Made by a program: the position numbers and the translations under genes. From assembly GCA_963807015.1 (NCBI GenBank), contig CAWEAS010000012.1, positions 172,442 to 236,441 of the forward strand: a stretch of DNA of 64,000 nt. The letters run 5' to 3'. Position 1 is the first letter of the stretch, and every line of letters begins with the position of its first letter. The notes beneath the pieces were generated by a model that did not search any database, had not been told where the DNA came from, and saw nothing but the letters and a program-made list of their open reading frames with translations. The DNA comes from JAJPKK01 sp963807015 (GTDB taxonomy: Bacteria; Pseudomonadota; Alphaproteobacteria; Rhizobiales; Xanthobacteraceae). Below are positions 62,277-64,000 of the stretch, in pieces.

Positions 62277-63455
62277 CTACGAGTGCCGGTGCCGGCGCAT
62301 GAACAGCGGGCGCATCGAGTGCCCCTGCGTCGAGCCCGCGGTGTCGGCCCAGAGCAGAGTGATCGCGTTGTTAGGACAGTTGTGTTCCAGCACCACGGGC
62401 AGTGCTGAGTCTCCGTAGCCGTGACGAATGTGCTTCTGTTTAGATTCGTCGAGGTGAACTTTAAGCTGCTCATACAATTCCGGATCGTAGTAGCCCTCGC
62501 AAATTTCCCACATCTCGGGATCCGACTGCTTCGTCATGCGCACGGAGTTGGGCAGCAGCAATCCTTCGCTGATCCCGACATCGGCGAACCACTTACTGCC
62601 GAGCTCTTTTTTCACCGCGCCGATCCGTTCCACTATGGTGTTTCGAGCCTGAGCCGAAGAAATGTAATGGTGGATGTGCAACGAAAAATTCTCGGTCAAG
62701 GGGAAGGCCGCCTCTAGATCCGACCGAGCTCTCTCTAGTGCCTGCCGGAATTTGTACAGTTTACCCGTCCAGCCGCCGGCCTTGCCGGGACGTAGGAAGC
62801 TTGTGCCAGATCCCGTGAAATCGTCCACGAGCCATACGCGGTCAAACTTCGGCTGTGATACGTCGGCGAAGAGTTTATCCTCCATCAACTTCGAGCCGAG
62901 ATCTCGCCACTTGTCCTCGTCGATATGGGTGGCGAGAACGATCTGATCATTGACCAGGATGCCGGCATTCGAGCGCCGCAACATGTCGATTCTCGCTCCA
63001 TCGCTAAGGCCGATGAAGAGAGTGCGACGACGCTCCCTGAGATACTCCGTGGTGGAGGCCTTCTTGGTCATGACAAGGTAGGGCGGGCCCCCGCACGTGG
63101 CAGCGGCAGCGGCTCTCAACTTCGGCTCGACGAAGCGCGGATAGAACTGTTCGACGAGCCGCACGATCTCTTGCGGAGAGAAGTACAATAGCCGGGCTTT
63201 GACGAACGTATACGCCGCGGCCCGATGCTCGAGCGAGAACTGCATCAGCCATCCGGCTAAAGTCTCTGGAAATCGTGCCCCGGCTAAATAGTCCCGATAA
63301 CCGTCGTACTTGAACGAGGCCATCAAGCGAACCCACCTATATTCCTCGACAGCGGTCTCCTCGTTCCATGCCATAATTTGCCGCAGAAGTTTCAGCGCAA
63401 GGGTTTCATTCATCAGGAGGCCCCGGGGCTGCGATGCGGCTCGCTCTTCAACCAA
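62277..63455 (-). CDS. Phosphoribosyltransferase-like protein of the conflict-system type (PRTase-CE-like)
   Basis: The TTG at 63455 has an AGGGAG ribosome site (392 residues); the ATG at 63413 is the alternative (378). Key motif: RVWLVDDFTGSGTSFLRPG (206-224), a PRPP-binding loop with two acidic residues and GTGS-like turn. TLFIGLSDGARIDMLRRSN (145-163) is the second conserved stretch. The N-terminal 110 residues are helical. Ordinary PRTases are about 200 residues, so this is an enlarged form. It leads the operon. Known PRTases join PRPP to a base; the acceptor here is unknown. Confidence 0.82.
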   Translation of the reverse strand: MVEERAASQPRGLLMNETLALKLLRQIMAWNEETAVEEYRWVRLMASFKYDGYRDYLAGARFPETLAGWLMQFSLEHRAAAYTFVKARLLYFSPQEIVRLVEQFYPRFVEPKLRAAAAATCGGPPYLVMTKKASTTEYLRERRRTLFIGLSDGARIDMLRRSNAGILVNDQIVLATHIDEDKWRDLGSKLMEDKLFADVSQPKFDRVWLVDDFTGSGTSFLRPGKAGGWTGKLYKFRQALERARSDLEAAFPLTENFSLHIHHYISSAQARNTIVERIGAVKKELGSKWFADVGISEGLLLPNSVRMTKQSDPEMWEICEGYYDPELYEQLKVHLDESKQKHIRHGYGDSALPVVLEHNCPNNAITLLWADTAGSTQGHSMRPLFMRRHRHS

Positions 63456-63599
63456 ACTCCCTGGTCATCGATCGTTCTCGGCAATTCCGGACCTCGTGAG
63501 AATTCGCTTCGTAAAAGGGTACACAATCTACAGTAGAAATCGATGTTTGTGTGCATTGTTGGTCCGCGGCTGACCAATCCACCGTGCCCTCGTAATCGC

Positions 63600-64000
63600 C
63601 GCAATCGCGCGCTCACGCTCGCCGTCTGCTGGCGTCCGCGCAGCGATGTGGCCTCGGTACTGGCGGGGTTCGGCATCGCGTTGCTGTTCAGCTATTCGCT
63701 TTCCTGGTTCTCCGCGTGCGTGGGCATCATGTCCCCGGGTCCTAAATCGGCCCAGGGAGTTGGCTTGGTGCTGTTCTTCCCGTTGGCGTTGGTGTCGAAT
63801 GCGATCGTTCCGACAGGCGGAATGCCGAGCTGGCTTCAGGCCTTCGCGAACTGGAACCCGGTGAGCACCACGACCGCGGCCCTGCGCGATCTGTTCGGCA
63901 ACGCTAAGACGTCAGCCGTCGGCGACTGGCCGACGCGGCATCCCGTCGGCGCCACGGTGGTATGGGCGCTGATCCTGCTCAGCGTGTGCACACCGCTGGC
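63600..64000 (+). CDS. ABC-2 type permease, 5' truncated and running off the window
   Basis: The plus frame reads SVLAGFGIALLFSYSLSWFS, ACVGIMSPGPKSAQGVG, VLFFPLALVSNAIVPTGGMP and NPVSTTTAALRDLFG, with several membrane helices. This is the C-terminal half of a DrrB-like drug or antibiotic exporter permease. The frame is open back to an ATG at 63543, but the encoded lead (CIVGPRLTNPPCPRNRRN) does not look like a permease start. The 5' half appears lost at the island edge; the gene continues past the window. Confidence 0.75.

Noticed and set aside
62264..62473. 70-residue N-terminal extension of the ATPase
   Set aside because: Overlaps the upstream gene fully, Cys/Arg-rich and unlike a domain; ATG 62263 fits the operon spacing.
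1..64000. CRISPR array
   Set aside because: No regularly spaced identical short repeats were seen on reading through the window.

Overview
The window reads as chromosome of a Bradyrhizobium-like alphaproteobacterium (Rhizobiales). Support comes from Omp31-type porins, a Bug-type tricarboxylate-binding protein, a SbmA/BacA-type ABC exporter, PQQ dehydrogenases and rhizobial-style IS630 and IS21 elements. It is a GC-rich genome with mixed strands and a high load of gene fragments. No tool was run; homology calls come from motif recognition.

Region 1 (1-12.6 kb) holds the end of an amidohydrolase, a ModA-like binding protein, a flotillin-like SPFH protein, two Omp31-like porins, an ABC exporter, an LLM flavin oxidoreductase and a dienelactone hydrolase. 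Inside it lies a decayed insertion, 4.0-6.9 kb. It is bounded by a 37-bp copy of the 5' half of tRNA-Cys and by the intact tRNA-Cys, and contains two tyrosine recombinase remnants.

Region 2 (12.6-24.6 kb) is mostly housekeeping: tRNA-Asn, a small cytochrome c, a BamA paralogue and asparaginyl-tRNA synthetase. It also holds a Rieske-PQQ dehydrogenase pair, a frameshifted haem-motif protein, an S24-type regulator and a ModE-like regulator. A set of small Cys-motif genes follows at 25.3-26.5 kb.

Region 3 (27.3-40.8 kb) is an accessory block bracketed by an exact 38-bp direct repeat. It holds a Bug protein fused to an exonuclease N-terminus, a winged-helix/ATPase regulator, an Ohr-like protein, two P450-type genes, an enoyl-CoA hydratase, an IS630, an AraC/histidine-kinase pair and an amidase. 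Several start regions here are built from shared 5' cassettes, including a Tat-like leader joined in frame to a P450 and to an amidase. Several genes carry single-base frameshifts. A stretch of gene scraps follows (40.8-41.9 kb).

Region 4 (41.9-52.2 kb) holds a flavin monooxygenase-like gene, then a Pls/PosA-type non-ribosomal peptide synthetase (A-T-membrane/beta-helix architecture) with an exported small protein, an M23-like protein and a phosphopantetheinyl transferase that could activate it. A second PQQ dehydrogenase follows.

Region 5 (53.0-63.5 kb) begins with an intact IS21 with a 7-bp target duplication, then an XRE regulator and a NADAR protein. Next comes the most unusual unit: a tightly coupled minus-strand operon encoding a phosphoribosyltransferase-like protein, an ORC/CDC6-like ATPase, an unrecognised alpha/beta protein (with a frameshift), a SIS-HAD fusion and a PfkB-family kinase. 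Its gene content points to sugar-phosphate or PRPP chemistry under control of an AAA-type ATPase and resembles a conflict or signalling system. The window ends in a 5'-truncated ABC-2 permease, probably marking the island edge.
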